Shown: positions 10,364 through 19,067 of the stretch, one piece after another | How positions within the stretch are numbered: position 1 is the stretch's first letter | Layout of the letters: each line of letters starts with the position of its first letter | From: Acidobacteriota bacterium | Lineage (GTDB): Bacteria; Acidobacteriota; Terriglobia; Acidiferrales; UBA7541 | DNA: 64,000 bases | NCBI GenBank assembly: GCA_016201285.1 | Contig: JACQDE010000052.1 | Span: forward strand, 60,699-124,698 | Direction of reading: 5' to 3' | Position numbers and translations under genes: made by a program | The notes under the pieces: model-generated | The model's input: only the letters and a program-made list of their open reading frames with translations | What the model was told of the DNA's origin: nothing | The model's database searches: none

Positions 10364-11502
10364 CGCTCGGCGTGTACGTCCAGGTGCCCTTCTGCCAGAC
10401 GAAGTGTACCTATTGCAATTTTCACACCGGGCCGGTGGCGAAATCCCTCTACGACCCATTCGTCGAAAGCGTTTTGTGGGAGATCCGGCTCTGCGTCAAG
10501 TCGCCGGAAGGATGGCTAAAGCAGACGGTGGACACGGTGTACGTCGGGGGCGGAACGCCGAGTCTGCTGGAACCAGCGGCGCTCGCGCGGGTGCTGGATG
10601 CGCTGCGGCGCGCATTCGAGTGCGCGTGGGAAGAAGTGACGCTCGAGGCCGATCCGGAAACGATTTCTCCGGAGAAGGCAGCGGCGTGGCGCGCGGCCGG
10701 GTTCAACCGAATCAGCCTGGGCGTGCAGTCGTTCGCCGATGCGGAGTTGAAGGCCACCGGACGAATGCACCGGCGTGCGGATATTTCTTCTGCGGTGCAC
10801 GCGCTGCGCGAGGCGGGCTTTCAGAACGTTTCGTGTGACTTAATCGCCGGGCTGCCGCACCAGACGGCGTCGAGCTGGGAAAGTTCGCTCGGCGAAATGC
10901 TCGACGTCCGGCCGGAGCACATTTCGATTTACATGATGGAGATTGATGAAGGCAGCCGGCTGGGAAGGGAGGTGCTCTCCGGCGGGAGCCGGTACAGCGC
11001 CGGCGCGCTGCCGAGCGATGATGAGATGGCGAGCTTTTACGAGCTGGCGTGCGCGCGGCTGGCAGCGGCCGGCTACGAGCACTATGAGATTTCCAACTGG
11101 GCGCTGCCGGGGCGCAGGTCGCGGCACAATTTGAAGTACTGGAAGCGCGAGCCATATCTGGGGCTGGGCGCTGGGGCGCACTCGTTCAGCGGGACGCACC
11201 GCTGGGCCAATGCGCACGACGCCGCGGCGTACGTGCGAGCAATCCAGCAGGGACGCGTTCCGGTGGAGCAGATGGAAACCGTCGGAGCCGACGCGGCGCT
11301 GCACGAAGAGCTTTTCCTGGGGCTGCGGCTGCTTGCAGGAATTGATTTTGCGGAGATTGAGCGGCGGTACAATGTGAGCCTGGCGGCGCGGCTCGAGGAA
11401 TTGCGCGCCGCGGGCCTGGTGGCGATCGAAGGCACGCGCGCGCGGCTGGCTGCCGCGCGACTGGCCGTATCCAACGAAGTGTTTGTGGAGCTGCTCGGTT
11501 GA
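10360..11502 (+). CDS. hemW: HemW-like radical SAM protein
   Basis: 380 residues from ATG 10360. The radical SAM cluster motif is Cys12-x3-Cys16-x2-Cys19 (VQVPFCQTKCTYCNF), followed by VYVGGGTPSLL and NRISLGVQSF, typical of HemW/HemN-like proteins. Unlike HemN, HemW proteins act as heme chaperones and carry heme to respiratory enzymes; many are misnamed coproporphyrinogen oxidase. The start overlaps the 59-aa gene, giving a three-gene coupled run. No heme biosynthesis gene is adjacent, but hemH and the ccm genes lie 34 kb downstream. Confidence 0.9.
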   Translation: MTLGVYVQVPFCQTKCTYCNFHTGPVAKSLYDPFVESVLWEIRLCVKSPEGWLKQTVDTVYVGGGTPSLLEPAALARVLDALRRAFECAWEEVTLEADPETISPEKAAAWRAAGFNRISLGVQSFADAELKATGRMHRRADISSAVHALREAGFQNVSCDLIAGLPHQTASSWESSLGEMLDVRPEHISIYMMEIDEGSRLGREVLSGGSRYSAGALPSDDEMASFYELACARLAAAGYEHYEISNWALPGRRSRHNLKYWKREPYLGLGAGAHSFSGTHRWANAHDAAAYVRAIQQGRVPVEQMETVGADAALHEELFLGLRLLAGIDFAEIERRYNVSLAARLEELRAAGLVAIEGTRARLAAARLAVSNEVFVELLG

Positions 11503-11508
11503 TTGCAG

Positions 11509-11538
11509 GAGAGATTCTTCGCTTCGCTCAGAATGACA
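11509..11538. repeat. REP-like repeat
   Basis: GAGAGATTCTTCGCTTCGCT then CAGAATGACA; a CGCTTCGCTC-core member. It fills most of the 51-bp hemW to ltaE gap. Confidence 0.65.
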
Positions 11539-11553
11539 TGGGGAAAGTGAGTC

Positions 11554-12648
11554 ATGCACGAATCTACGGCAACACAGAACGAGGTTGAGCAGGGGAAGCA
11601 GGCGCTGGCGCCGGTGGACCTGCGCAGCGATACGGTGACGAAGCCGACGCCGGCGATGCGGCGGGCGATGGCCGAGGCCGAGGTCGGCGACGACGTCTAT
11701 GGCGAAGACCCGACTGTGAACCGCTTGCAGACGCGGGCGGCGGAGATTTTCGAGCGCGACGCGGCGCTATTTGTGCCGTCCGGCTCGATGGGCAACTTGA
11801 TCTCAATCAAGATTTGGACGCAGCCGGGGAGCGAAGTGATCTGCGAGGAGCGCGGGCACATCAACCAGTACGAGATGGCGTCGATGTCGGCGATTGCCGG
11901 CTGCCTGCCGCGCACCGCCCGCACGGCGGACGGGCTGCTGACGTGGGAACTCATCCAACCGCTGATCCGGCCGAAGACGTACTACATTTCGCAGACGGCG
12001 CTGGTGTCGCTGGAGAATACGCACAATATGGCCGGCGGAACGGTGTATGACACCGCGGTGGCGGAAAAGATTTGCGACGAGGCGCACGCGGCGGGGCTGA
12101 AGATGCATCTCGACGGCGCTCGGATTTTCAACGCAGCGGCGGCGCGCTGGCGCGCAGCGCAGAGCGTGGCGCGGATGACGCGGAAGTTTGACTCGCTGAT
12201 GTTCTGCCTGTCGAAGGGGCTGGGCGCGCCGGTAGGCTCGATGGTGGTGGGGGCACGCGAGTTCATCGAGAAGGCGCGGGTGTACCGGAAAATGTTCGGC
12301 GGCGGGATGCGGCAGGCGGGCGTGCTGGCCGCGGCGGGGCTGATCGCGCTCGAGGAGTCGCCGAAGGGGCTGCCCGCCGACCACGAGAACGCCCATGCGC
12401 TGGCCGTGGGGCTTTCGCCGATGAAGGGCATCCATGTGGATGCGGCGGCGGTGGTGACGAATATCGTCGTCTTCGACGTGCAGGGGACGGGACGCACGGC
12501 CGCGGAGATTTCCGCGGAACTGAAGAAGCGCAACATCCTGGCAAATCCGACCGGACCGACCACGATCCGCATGGTCACGCACTACGACGTGGACCACGTG
12601 GGAATTGAGCGGGCGCTGGAGGCCATGCGGGAGATTACGCGGGGCTGA
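11554..12648 (+). CDS. ltaE: Low-specificity L-threonine aldolase
   Basis: 364 residues of the PLP fold-type I threonine aldolase family, converting L-threonine or L-allo-threonine to glycine and acetaldehyde. Motifs: [18 protein letters not shown] near residue 22, [19 protein letters not shown], and the PLP lysine Lys221 in [12 protein letters not shown]. About 20 residues precede the usual family start and look unconserved. It converges on the minus-strand island that begins 20 nt later. Confidence 0.92.
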   Translation: MHESTATQNEVEQGKQALAPVDLRSDTVTKPTPAMRRAMAEAEVGDDVYGEDPTVNRLQTRAAEIFERDAALFVPSGSMGNLISIKIWTQPGSEVICEERGHINQYEMASMSAIAGCLPRTARTADGLLTWELIQPLIRPKTYYISQTALVSLENTHNMAGGTVYDTAVAEKICDEAHAAGLKMHLDGARIFNAAAARWRAAQSVARMTRKFDSLMFCLSKGLGAPVGSMVVGAREFIEKARVYRKMFGGGMRQAGVLAAAGLIALEESPKGLPADHENAHALAVGLSPMKGIHVDAAAVVTNIVVFDVQGTGRTAAEISAELKKRNILANPTGPTTIRMVTHYDVDHVGIERALEAMREITRG

Positions 12649-12668
12649 GCCGGGCAGAATCAGTGCAA

Positions 12669-14201
12669 TTACTCCGAGAAGGCCGTGGCTGGGCCTCGAA
12701 GTTCCTCGGGCTCCGCTTCCAGCGCAGGGGGCGCGATCTCGGCCTGAAAGGCCCCAAGCTTTTCGGCTAAGGAAACATTGGCCATGGCCACCACGAAGGT
12801 GATCAGGCCGGAGTGGTAGAAGTGAGCAATCGCCTGATCCAGGGTCCACATCCCCGATTCAGACCCGCGAGTTTCCATCCAGTTGGGAATCACCGCCAGA
12901 TCGTCAGAATGCAAGATGAGGTCCCGGATGGCTGGGTTCTCGAGGAGGATTTCAGTGGCACGGATGCGGCCGGTGTGGTCGGCGCGGGGCATGGAGCGCA
13001 GCGCAACAATCGAGCGCAGATGGGCGGCCACGCTCGAACGAATGGAGGGTTGCTCCGCTTCCGGGAATTGGTCGAGCAGCCACCGGATGGTGCGCCAGGA
13101 ATCCCGCGCGAAGCCGCGGCAGAAAACCAGCCGGCTGCTGGCAGCCTCGAGGGCGGCTTCGAGGCCTGGGCGGTCCCAAGGCACGCTCAGAACGAGAATA
13201 TCCGCATCGTCGCGTACCGCAGCTTGAAGGCCGGTCGCGACGTCCGGGCAGTCCACGTACACCTCGCGCTGGCTGATGATGCTTTTCTTGTTCCGGTGGC
13301 AATAGACGATGGGGTCTTCGAGGGTCACAACGCGCGCGTCCCGAGTCTCATTGATGCGATCGAGCAGGGCGGCCAGCGTATCGGTCTGGTCGCTGCCCTC
13401 GCTCCCGGTCACAAAAACCAGGCCGCTTTCCAGGTCAGGCAGGGAGTTGGCGGCCCACGGCAGATCGAGTTCTTCCAGCCGGGGAATCGTGGGCCTGAGG
13501 GTGTGCAGGGCAAGCCCGATGCCGCTTTGTTCGTAGCTTGCAGTCACAAAATAGCGAGCAAAGCGGCTGGGATTCGGGGGGTGATAGGTGCACACGACTG
13601 AACCAGAGTCACTCAGCCGTTCTTTTTGCCAGGGGGTCAGGATGCCGGAGGCGATCGCCTGGATATCCTCCCTGGTCAGAATGGGCTTTTCGACAAGAAA
13701 GTGCCGGCGCTCGCCCACCTTCACACACGGATGCCGGTCGGCTGCCAAATAGAGATTGGTGGCATCCACTTGCCCGGCCCACTCGAGCATACGGTCAAGG
13801 TCTTCCGAGCCCTCGGGTCCGCGGGGAAACAGGGAAGCGGCAACTGCCCTCGCCTCATCCTTTTGTGGGGCCTGGGTAGGCCTAACGGCGGGTTCTCGAG
13901 AGCGGGCGATTTCCTGGTCCACCAGCGCAGCCAGATCGTTGCTCTTCTCCATCAAGTATTCAACTCCGACCGGCGTCAGCCAGTAGCGTTTGGGCGGGCG
14001 GCCGGGTCCAGCCCTGGGAACTTCCTTGAAGTCAATGAATTCGGGGTTGACCTTTTTCAGTTGGTGAATAAAACCGTGGATCGAGCTGGGAGTATACCCC
14101 GTGAGCGTCTGAAGCTCCGAGACGCTGAAGCTCCTCAACGTCAGCGCGAGCTGGCCGAGCCGAAACTGCGGCCCAAAAGCGAGAGCAGGTGACTCCGTCA
14201 C
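12669..14201 (-). CDS. Winged-helix protein fused to a degenerate PilT-like ATPase domain
   Basis: 510 residues, GTG start. Residues about 15-85 look like a winged helix-turn-helix (SVSELQTLTGYTPSSIHGF, then the wing GPGRPPKRYWLTPVG). Residues about 135-490 follow PilT/GspE-type ATPases in order: an N-terminal PAS-like region, LVFVTGSEGS, VVTLEDPIVYCH (Asp box), SIISQREV, and the C-terminal IRATEILLENPAIRDLI. Key catalytic positions are lost: Walker A GPTGSGKST is GSEGSDQTD (Lys to Gln272), the Walker B region reads ILVLSVPWD without the Glu, and the His-box TGHLVFGTLHT is SSRLVFCRGFA. ATP hydrolysis is therefore unlikely. No pilus genes are nearby. A DNA-binding regulator built on a dead PilT scaffold is my inference. 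Confidence 0.75.
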   Translation of the reverse strand: MTESPALAFGPQFRLGQLALTLRSFSVSELQTLTGYTPSSIHGFIHQLKKVNPEFIDFKEVPRAGPGRPPKRYWLTPVGVEYLMEKSNDLAALVDQEIARSREPAVRPTQAPQKDEARAVAASLFPRGPEGSEDLDRMLEWAGQVDATNLYLAADRHPCVKVGERRHFLVEKPILTREDIQAIASGILTPWQKERLSDSGSVVCTYHPPNPSRFARYFVTASYEQSGIGLALHTLRPTIPRLEELDLPWAANSLPDLESGLVFVTGSEGSDQTDTLAALLDRINETRDARVVTLEDPIVYCHRNKKSIISQREVYVDCPDVATGLQAAVRDDADILVLSVPWDRPGLEAALEAASSRLVFCRGFARDSWRTIRWLLDQFPEAEQPSIRSSVAAHLRSIVALRSMPRADHTGRIRATEILLENPAIRDLILHSDDLAVIPNWMETRGSESGMWTLDQAIAHFYHSGLITFVVAMANVSLAEKLGAFQAEIAPPALEAEPEELRGPATAFSE

Positions 14202-14218
14202 TTCCTTTACCTGGAGGG

Positions 14219-14246
14219 ATTATGCATGATTTGCTTGGCTTGTCAA
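14219..14246 (-). promoter_or_regulatory. Sigma-70-type promoter for the winged-helix/PilT-like gene
   Basis: On the minus strand, TTGACA (14241-14246), a 16-nt spacer and CATAAT (14219-14224). Transcription would start near 14212, giving a leader of about 11 nt before the GTG at 14201. The surrounding 60-bp gap is markedly AT-rich. Confidence 0.6.
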
Positions 14247-14261
14247 GTAAAATAAATTAAA

Positions 14262-15314
14262 TTACGCAGATGGAGTCTTCCTGACCCCCCTGAGAAAGTC
14301 CGTAACAGTCGCCCAGTTTTCTTTAAGTAGTTGTTTTTGCAACTGGTTACGCCTCTTACCGATTTCTTCCAACAACTCGTCTACGCTCTCCGCCTCTTCG
14401 CTCTGGCCGCGCAGCGTCAGGATGGCCTGCGTCAATCTCCAGAAGGTCTGAGGAGAATGAAAATACAAAGATCTCGCCAGTGCCGTCACGCTAGCTTTGC
14501 TGGTGAAAGGGAGTAAACTTTGCCCCGAGGTGGCGCGCCGAACCTGAGTGACGACTTCGGCGAGGTCGTTGCGGAAAATGTCCAGCAGGGCGAGTTTCCA
14601 ACGGGCCTCTTCGAAGTCCAGTGCTTTTTCTCGAACTTCTTCGCACAAAGCCACGACAAGCCAGCCCTCGGTAATGTCCCTAGACAGATAGCGATTTCGC
14701 GGGACCAAGTGAGACAAGTACTCGTGGGCAAAGACAAGATCGCCGAGGATCGCCCCAGACAGGGCGTAGCCGCGCAGGTGAAACGCCCAGTGGATCTGGC
14801 CGTCTGCCCGGCTGGTCGAAGCGCAGTATGATTCTAACTTGGGATCGTAGTCCAGGAAGAGGCGCGCCGGCGCGGGCGGCAGGAGTTCACCCAGCCCGTA
14901 TGCATGGAGAATGGAACGAAGCAATTCGTAGCCGCTTTGGTTCGCCTGGGCCAGAAGGACGATGGGATCCTCGGAGCCCGCCAGATGGGTTTCCAGTGCT
15001 TCTCGAATATCGGCCAGCACTGGGGCTACGGTGCGGGGCAGCCGGTTGATCTCCAAATCCTGCTCGAATTGACCCCATACAGCCATCACGTTGTCGGGTT
15101 CTTCGATGCTTTCGACATTGTTCTGGTAGTAGCCTCCCAATTTCCGAATGATTTCCAGGGAGTTGATCGGATTTTCGCGGAAGTCTGCGGTCAGGCACAG
15201 GCGACGGAGCTGCGGTTGAAGTGCCCGCGCCAGGAGCAGGAGTGCTTTCAGCTTGGCGAGAACCGCCGGTGCGGTGAATTTTTCGCCCAGGATGGGGGCT
15301 GGCTGGCTTGCCAA
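14262..15314 (-). CDS. Hypothetical protein of the pseudo-PilT island
   Basis: 350 residues, not recognised. Mostly helical, no signal peptide or membrane segment. Two short motifs stand out: HEYLSH at 197-202 (FAHEYLSHLVPRN) and EEVREK at 225-230. Their type recalls the HEXXGH and EExRA(E) pair of M49 (dipeptidyl peptidase III) zinc peptidases, but the spacing is much shorter and the rest does not match, so this is only a lead. An EGWLVVALCEE segment lies between them. The gene is 28 nt downstream of the 135-aa gene and 60 nt upstream of the PilT-like gene. Confidence 0.6.
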   Translation of the reverse strand: MASQPAPILGEKFTAPAVLAKLKALLLLARALQPQLRRLCLTADFRENPINSLEIIRKLGGYYQNNVESIEEPDNVMAVWGQFEQDLEINRLPRTVAPVLADIREALETHLAGSEDPIVLLAQANQSGYELLRSILHAYGLGELLPPAPARLFLDYDPKLESYCASTSRADGQIHWAFHLRGYALSGAILGDLVFAHEYLSHLVPRNRYLSRDITEGWLVVALCEEVREKALDFEEARWKLALLDIFRNDLAEVVTQVRRATSGQSLLPFTSKASVTALARSLYFHSPQTFWRLTQAILTLRGQSEEAESVDELLEEIGKRRNQLQKQLLKENWATVTDFLRGVRKTPSA

Positions 15315-15342
15315 GGAGTAATCCTCGCCGAAAGAAGGCGGC

Positions 15343-15750
15343 TTACTTTTTCGCCTTCACTTTTTTGTTCCGCGGCGTGACCTGCGCTTTAGATTCTGTT
15401 ACCTGTCCAGGGAGCAGGTTCAGCTTCCGGAGCTTCGGGTAGAGATACTTTTCCATGAATAACTTGCCGGCTGCAGCGGCCGTGCCGCCGAGAGCTGCTT
15501 TGGCGGCGACGTCACCGAGGGTGATCACTGTCGTCAGGACCCAGCCCCATTCAGCGCCGAGTCCCAGAAGGCCGCCCTGGGGCTCGGCCTGAGCACGAAA
15601 TCCTTCCTCTTGTTGGCGCATCTCGAGGACCGCTTCCTGAACCGCCGCCTCCACTTGTTTTCGCATCAGCGCTTCGGTCCGTCGCGCGCCTTCGGGACGG
15701 ACTGCAAACCGGAAGGAGGCTGTGGCCTTGACTGATTTCTTCTTGGGCAT
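15343..15750 (-). CDS. Small hypothetical protein with a hydrophobic Ala/Gly segment
   Basis: 135 residues from ATG 15750, supported by a GAGGGG ribosome site 7 nt upstream; a GTG 60 nt further upstream has no such site. Features: basic N-terminus (MPKKKSVKATASFRFAV), a helical Gln/Glu-rich stretch, one hydrophobic Ala/Gly-rich segment (about residues 68-98, ending AALGGTAAAAGKLF), and a Lys-rich tail. Not recognised. It is the first gene of the minus-strand island. Confidence 0.6.
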   Translation of the reverse strand: MPKKKSVKATASFRFAVRPEGARRTEALMRKQVEAAVQEAVLEMRQQEEGFRAQAEPQGGLLGLGAEWGWVLTTVITLGDVAAKAALGGTAAAAGKLFMEKYLYPKLRKLNLLPGQVTESKAQVTPRNKKVKAKK

Positions 15751-15945
15751 CGTGCCCCTCATTTCCTTAGGAATTAACGACCCAGCTAGGTAATGGCGGG
15801 AGTCTACCACAAGATCGGATGGCCGGCTTCTGGAAATGAGTTAGATTTTCGGGGGCGAGAATTTTACCTGCAAGATTTCAAATGCCCGGGGAACCGCCCG
15901 TAAAGCACCCACCGCGAGGATGTCGAACCGTCGCCGGGCGCCGAA

Positions 15946-16632
15946 TCAACGCGCGAAGTACCGGGCGGCGCGGATGGCGGGGACGTCTACGATGCGCACG
16001 CCGTCGGGCGGGCTGTCCACGGCGGTGGCGAGGGCCGCGACCATCTGCCCGATGGTGACCAGGCCCAGGCGGCGGGCGCCGTCGCGCGTGGCGGGAATTC
16101 TTTCCGCAATCCAATACATGGGAAGCAGAACCAGAGGCCACCAGCGTCCGGGGCCGAGGACGTACCACGGGCGGACAATGGTGGAGGAAAGACCGCTCGC
16201 GCGGATGATCTCCTCGCATTCCGCGCGAACGGCGACGTAGGCCTTCATCACCGGCGCGGGCTGGGCAACGCTGACATAGATGAAGTGACGGACGCCCGCG
16301 TCTTGGGCGGCGCTGACGGCATCGCGGGCGGACTGAAGATCTACGGCGCGGAATTCGGCGGCCTTCGAGGGATTCGGATGGGCCACGCCCACGAGTTGGA
16401 CGAAGGTCTCCGCGGGAGCAATTTGTTGTGCGTAGGAGTCTTTCTTCAGTGCATTACCGAGGACGGCGGTGCAGCCGGCGGGGAGTTTTCTCTCCGAGCC
16501 GGGGCGGACGAGCGCACGAACGTCGTGACCGCGCCGGAGCAGTTCGGGGATGAGATATCGGCCCATGAGGCCGGTGGCTCCGGTGACGAAAACCTTGCGT
16601 TTCGGCGGCTGCGCGTTGTGTTGTTCGCTCAC
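15946..16632 (-). CDS. NAD(P)-binding SDR-family protein (atypical, NmrA/NDUFA9-like)
   Basis: 228 residues, GTG start. A Rossmann NAD(P) motif GATGLMGRYL near residue 18 and a pattern of atypical short-chain dehydrogenases (VQLVGVAHPNPSKAAEF, FIYVSVAQPAP, STIVRPWYVLGPG). The normal catalytic YxxxK is not clear (MKAYVAVRAECE lies at the site), so it may bind nucleotide without classical dehydrogenase activity. A TATAGG hexamer (16639-16644) ends 6 nt before the start codon on this strand, suggesting a leaderless transcript. Substrate unknown. Confidence 0.8.
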   Translation of the reverse strand: MSEQHNAQPPKRKVFVTGATGLMGRYLIPELLRRGHDVRALVRPGSERKLPAGCTAVLGNALKKDSYAQQIAPAETFVQLVGVAHPNPSKAAEFRAVDLQSARDAVSAAQDAGVRHFIYVSVAQPAPVMKAYVAVRAECEEIIRASGLSSTIVRPWYVLGPGRWWPLVLLPMYWIAERIPATRDGARRLGLVTIGQMVAALATAVDSPPDGVRIVDVPAIRAARYFAR

Positions 16633-16638
16633 AACGGT

Positions 16639-16644
16639 CCTATA
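16639..16644 (-). promoter_or_regulatory. Possible -10 box (TATAGG) for the SDR gene
   Basis: Read on the minus strand, TATAGG is 6 nt upstream of the GTG at 16632, the spacing expected if the start codon is the transcription start. Confidence 0.35.
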
Positions 16645-16768
16645 CGAAAAGAGCGCTGAACTGGATGCGACGGCGAAGAAGCCTACGCAGGGTGGGCGCC
16701 GGCGTCAAGCCGCCGATGGCGGAATGCGCCGGCCGGCGCGTGAGCGGTGGGAAGGCAGCGACCGGCTG

Positions 16769-16777
16769 TGCTATAAA
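16769..16777 (+). promoter_or_regulatory. Extended -10 (TGC-TATAAA) for acyl-CoA dehydrogenase
   Basis: TGCTATAAA matches the extended -10 pattern. It precedes the GTG codons at 16792 and 16819. Confidence 0.5.
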
Positions 16778-16818
16778 TGTAAGCCGTTTGCGTGGCAGCG
16801 CCCGTCAACGAGGTGCAC

Positions 16819-17979
16819 GTGGATTTCGCGTTTACGGAAGAACAGGAACAGCTTCGCCGCACGGTTCGCGAATTTGCCGAAGGGGAAATCGCCCCGCACG
16901 TGATGGAATGGGACGAAGTCTCGCACTTTCCTTCCGAAATCATTCCGCAACTGGCCGCGATGGGATTGCTGGGCGTCATCTTTCCGGAACAATACGGCGG
17001 GGCCGGGCTGGGCTACATCGAATACGTCATTGCGATTGAAGAGTTGTCGCGGGTGGACGGGTCGGTGGGCATCACCGTGGCAGCGCACAATTCGCTGTGC
17101 ACGAACCACATCTACAAAGCGGGAACGGAAGCGCAGCGGAAAAGATACGTGACGCCGTTGGCGCAGGGCGCGAAGCTGGGGTGCTGGTCGCTGACCGAGC
17201 CGGAAGCGGGGTCGGACGCGGGTGGGACGCGCACCGTGGCGGAAAGGACGTCCGATGGCTACCTGTTGAACGGCGCGAAGACGTTCACGACGAACGGGCA
17301 CTACGCCGACGTGTGCGTGGCCATGGCGGTGACGGACAAGTCGAAGGGCTCGCACGGAATTTCCGCGTTCATCATCGAGAAGGGCACGCCGGGTTTCAAG
17401 CCGGGAAAGAAAGAGAACAAGCTGGGGCTGCGGGCGAGCGACACGTCGGAAGTGGTGTTCAGTGATTGCCGCGTGCCGGCGGAAAATCTGCTGGGCCAGG
17501 AGGGCGACGGGTTCGTGAACAGCCTGCAGATTCTGGACGGCGGGCGCATCTCGATTGCGGCGCTGGCGCTGGGGATGGCGCAAGGCGCGTACGAGGCGGC
17601 GGCGAAGTACGCGAAGCAGAGAAAACAGTTCGGCAGGGCCATCAGCGAGTTCCAGGCCATCCAGTTCAAGCTGGCGGACATGGCCACACAGATCGACGCG
17701 GCGCGGCTGCTGACCTACCGCGCGGCGTGGATGGCGGACCAGGCCGCGAAGGACGGCAGCTCGCGGTACACGACGCAGTCCTGCATGGCCAAGCTTTATG
17801 CGGCGGAAGTAGCGGTGCGCGTGGCCAACGAAGCGGTGCAGGTGTTCGGCGGGTATGGCTTCGTCAAGGATTATCCGGCGGAGAAGTATTACCGCGACGT
17901 TAAGCTGTGCACGATCGGTGAAGGCACCAGCGAGATCCAGCGGATGGTGATTGCGCGGCAGATCCTGGGAAAAAAGTAA
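16819..17979 (+). CDS. Acyl-CoA dehydrogenase
   Basis: 386 residues, the usual length. It oxidises an acyl-CoA to the 2-enoyl-CoA with FAD, passing electrons to ETF. Motifs: [19 protein letters not shown] at the N-terminus, the flavin/substrate region [28 protein letters not shown], a typical ACAD C-terminal domain with [20 protein letters not shown], and the catalytic base position E in [12 protein letters not shown] 16819 is preceded by GAGG and starts exactly at the family N-terminus; GTG 16792 would add nine residues. meaB follows 35 nt downstream, hinting at branched-chain or odd-chain acyl-CoA breakdown. Confidence 0.93.
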   Translation: MDFAFTEEQEQLRRTVREFAEGEIAPHVMEWDEVSHFPSEIIPQLAAMGLLGVIFPEQYGGAGLGYIEYVIAIEELSRVDGSVGITVAAHNSLCTNHIYKAGTEAQRKRYVTPLAQGAKLGCWSLTEPEAGSDAGGTRTVAERTSDGYLLNGAKTFTTNGHYADVCVAMAVTDKSKGSHGISAFIIEKGTPGFKPGKKENKLGLRASDTSEVVFSDCRVPAENLLGQEGDGFVNSLQILDGGRISIAALALGMAQGAYEAAAKYAKQRKQFGRAISEFQAIQFKLADMATQIDAARLLTYRAAWMADQAAKDGSSRYTTQSCMAKLYAAEVAVRVANEAVQVFGGYGFVKDYPAEKYYRDVKLCTIGEGTSEIQRMVIARQILGKK

Positions 17980-18014
17980 CGAGCGGGGAGCAGTAGATTC
18001 CGCGCTTCGTTCGA

Positions 18015-19001
18015 ATGGCAACTCCCGTTTCGAGTTCGGTGCGAATGACTGTGAGCGCGAACAACTGGGCGGAGAAGATTCGCGCGGGGGACGTGCGGGC
18101 GATTTCGCGCGCGATCACGGCCATTGAGAACCACCAGCCGGAGGCGGAAGAGATTCTGCGGCAGCTTTTTCCCGAAACCGGGCAAGCATATCTCATCGGC
18201 ATCACCGGGTCGCCGGGTACGGGGAAGAGTACGCTGGTGGACCGGCTGGCGTCGCACTACCGCAAGCAGCAGTTGGCCGTGGGCATTGTGGCGGTGGACC
18301 CGTCGAGCCCGTTCAGCGGTGGGGCGATCCTCGGCGACCGCATCCGCATGCAGGGCCACGCGACCGACAACGGGATCTTCATCCGCTCGATGGCCACGCG
18401 CGGGTTTCTCGGCGGGCTGGCGCGGACGACGGCGGACGTGGCGCTGCTGCTCGACGCGGCCGGGAAGCGCGTGATCCTGGTGGAGACAGTCGGCGTAGGC
18501 CAGGACGAAGTGGACATCGTAAAGCTGGCGGACTGCACGCTGGTGGTGCTGATGCCCGGCCTGGGCGACGAGGTGCAGGCGATCAAGGCGGGCATCATGG
18601 AAATCGGCGACGTCTTCGTGCTCAACAAGGCCGACCGCGAGGGCGCGGAGCGCTTCGAGCAGCAGTTGACGGCGATGCTGGCGCTTGCGCCGGAGCGCGA
18701 CGGCTGGCGGCCGCCGGTGGTGCGCACCGTGGCGACCGAGAATCGAGGCACGGCGGAGCTGGCCGCGGCGATTGACAAGTTCCGCGCGCACTTCGAGTCG
18801 GCAGAGCGGCGCAGCGAAAAGAATGTGGAGCGCTGGAAACAGCGGCTGTTGGAGTTGCTGCAAGCGCGGCTGATGGAGCGCGTGGTGGGCGAAGGGCTCG
18901 GCGAGCAGGCACTGGCGGCGCTGGCGAACGAAGTGGCGGGACGGAGAAAAGATCCGTACAGCGTGGTGAGCGAGATCCTGGCGCGCGCGGGATTGAAGTA
19001 G
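18015..19001 (+). CDS. meaB: Methylmalonyl-CoA mutase-associated GTPase MeaB
   Basis: 328 residues. MeaB/ArgK-type G3E GTPase that guards and loads adenosylcobalamin on methylmalonyl-CoA mutase. P-loop GSPGTGKST near residue 64, VDPSSPFSGGAILGDRIRM near 95, base-recognition NKAD near 205, and a C-terminal dimerisation helix region. The mutase genes are not in the window; the preceding acyl-CoA dehydrogenase fits propionyl-CoA-producing catabolism. A degenerate REP-like sequence (about 17989-18010) sits just before it. Confidence 0.93.
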   Translation: MATPVSSSVRMTVSANNWAEKIRAGDVRAISRAITAIENHQPEAEEILRQLFPETGQAYLIGITGSPGTGKSTLVDRLASHYRKQQLAVGIVAVDPSSPFSGGAILGDRIRMQGHATDNGIFIRSMATRGFLGGLARTTADVALLLDAAGKRVILVETVGVGQDEVDIVKLADCTLVVLMPGLGDEVQAIKAGIMEIGDVFVLNKADREGAERFEQQLTAMLALAPERDGWRPPVVRTVATENRGTAELAAAIDKFRAHFESAERRSEKNVERWKQRLLELLQARLMERVVGEGLGEQALAALANEVAGRRKDPYSVVSEILARAGLK

Positions 19002-19067
19002 CACCCTCGAGTTGGCTGCTGGCGATTTCTTGCACAGGTATTTTCCTGGCGAAAAGGACAGCACCGG

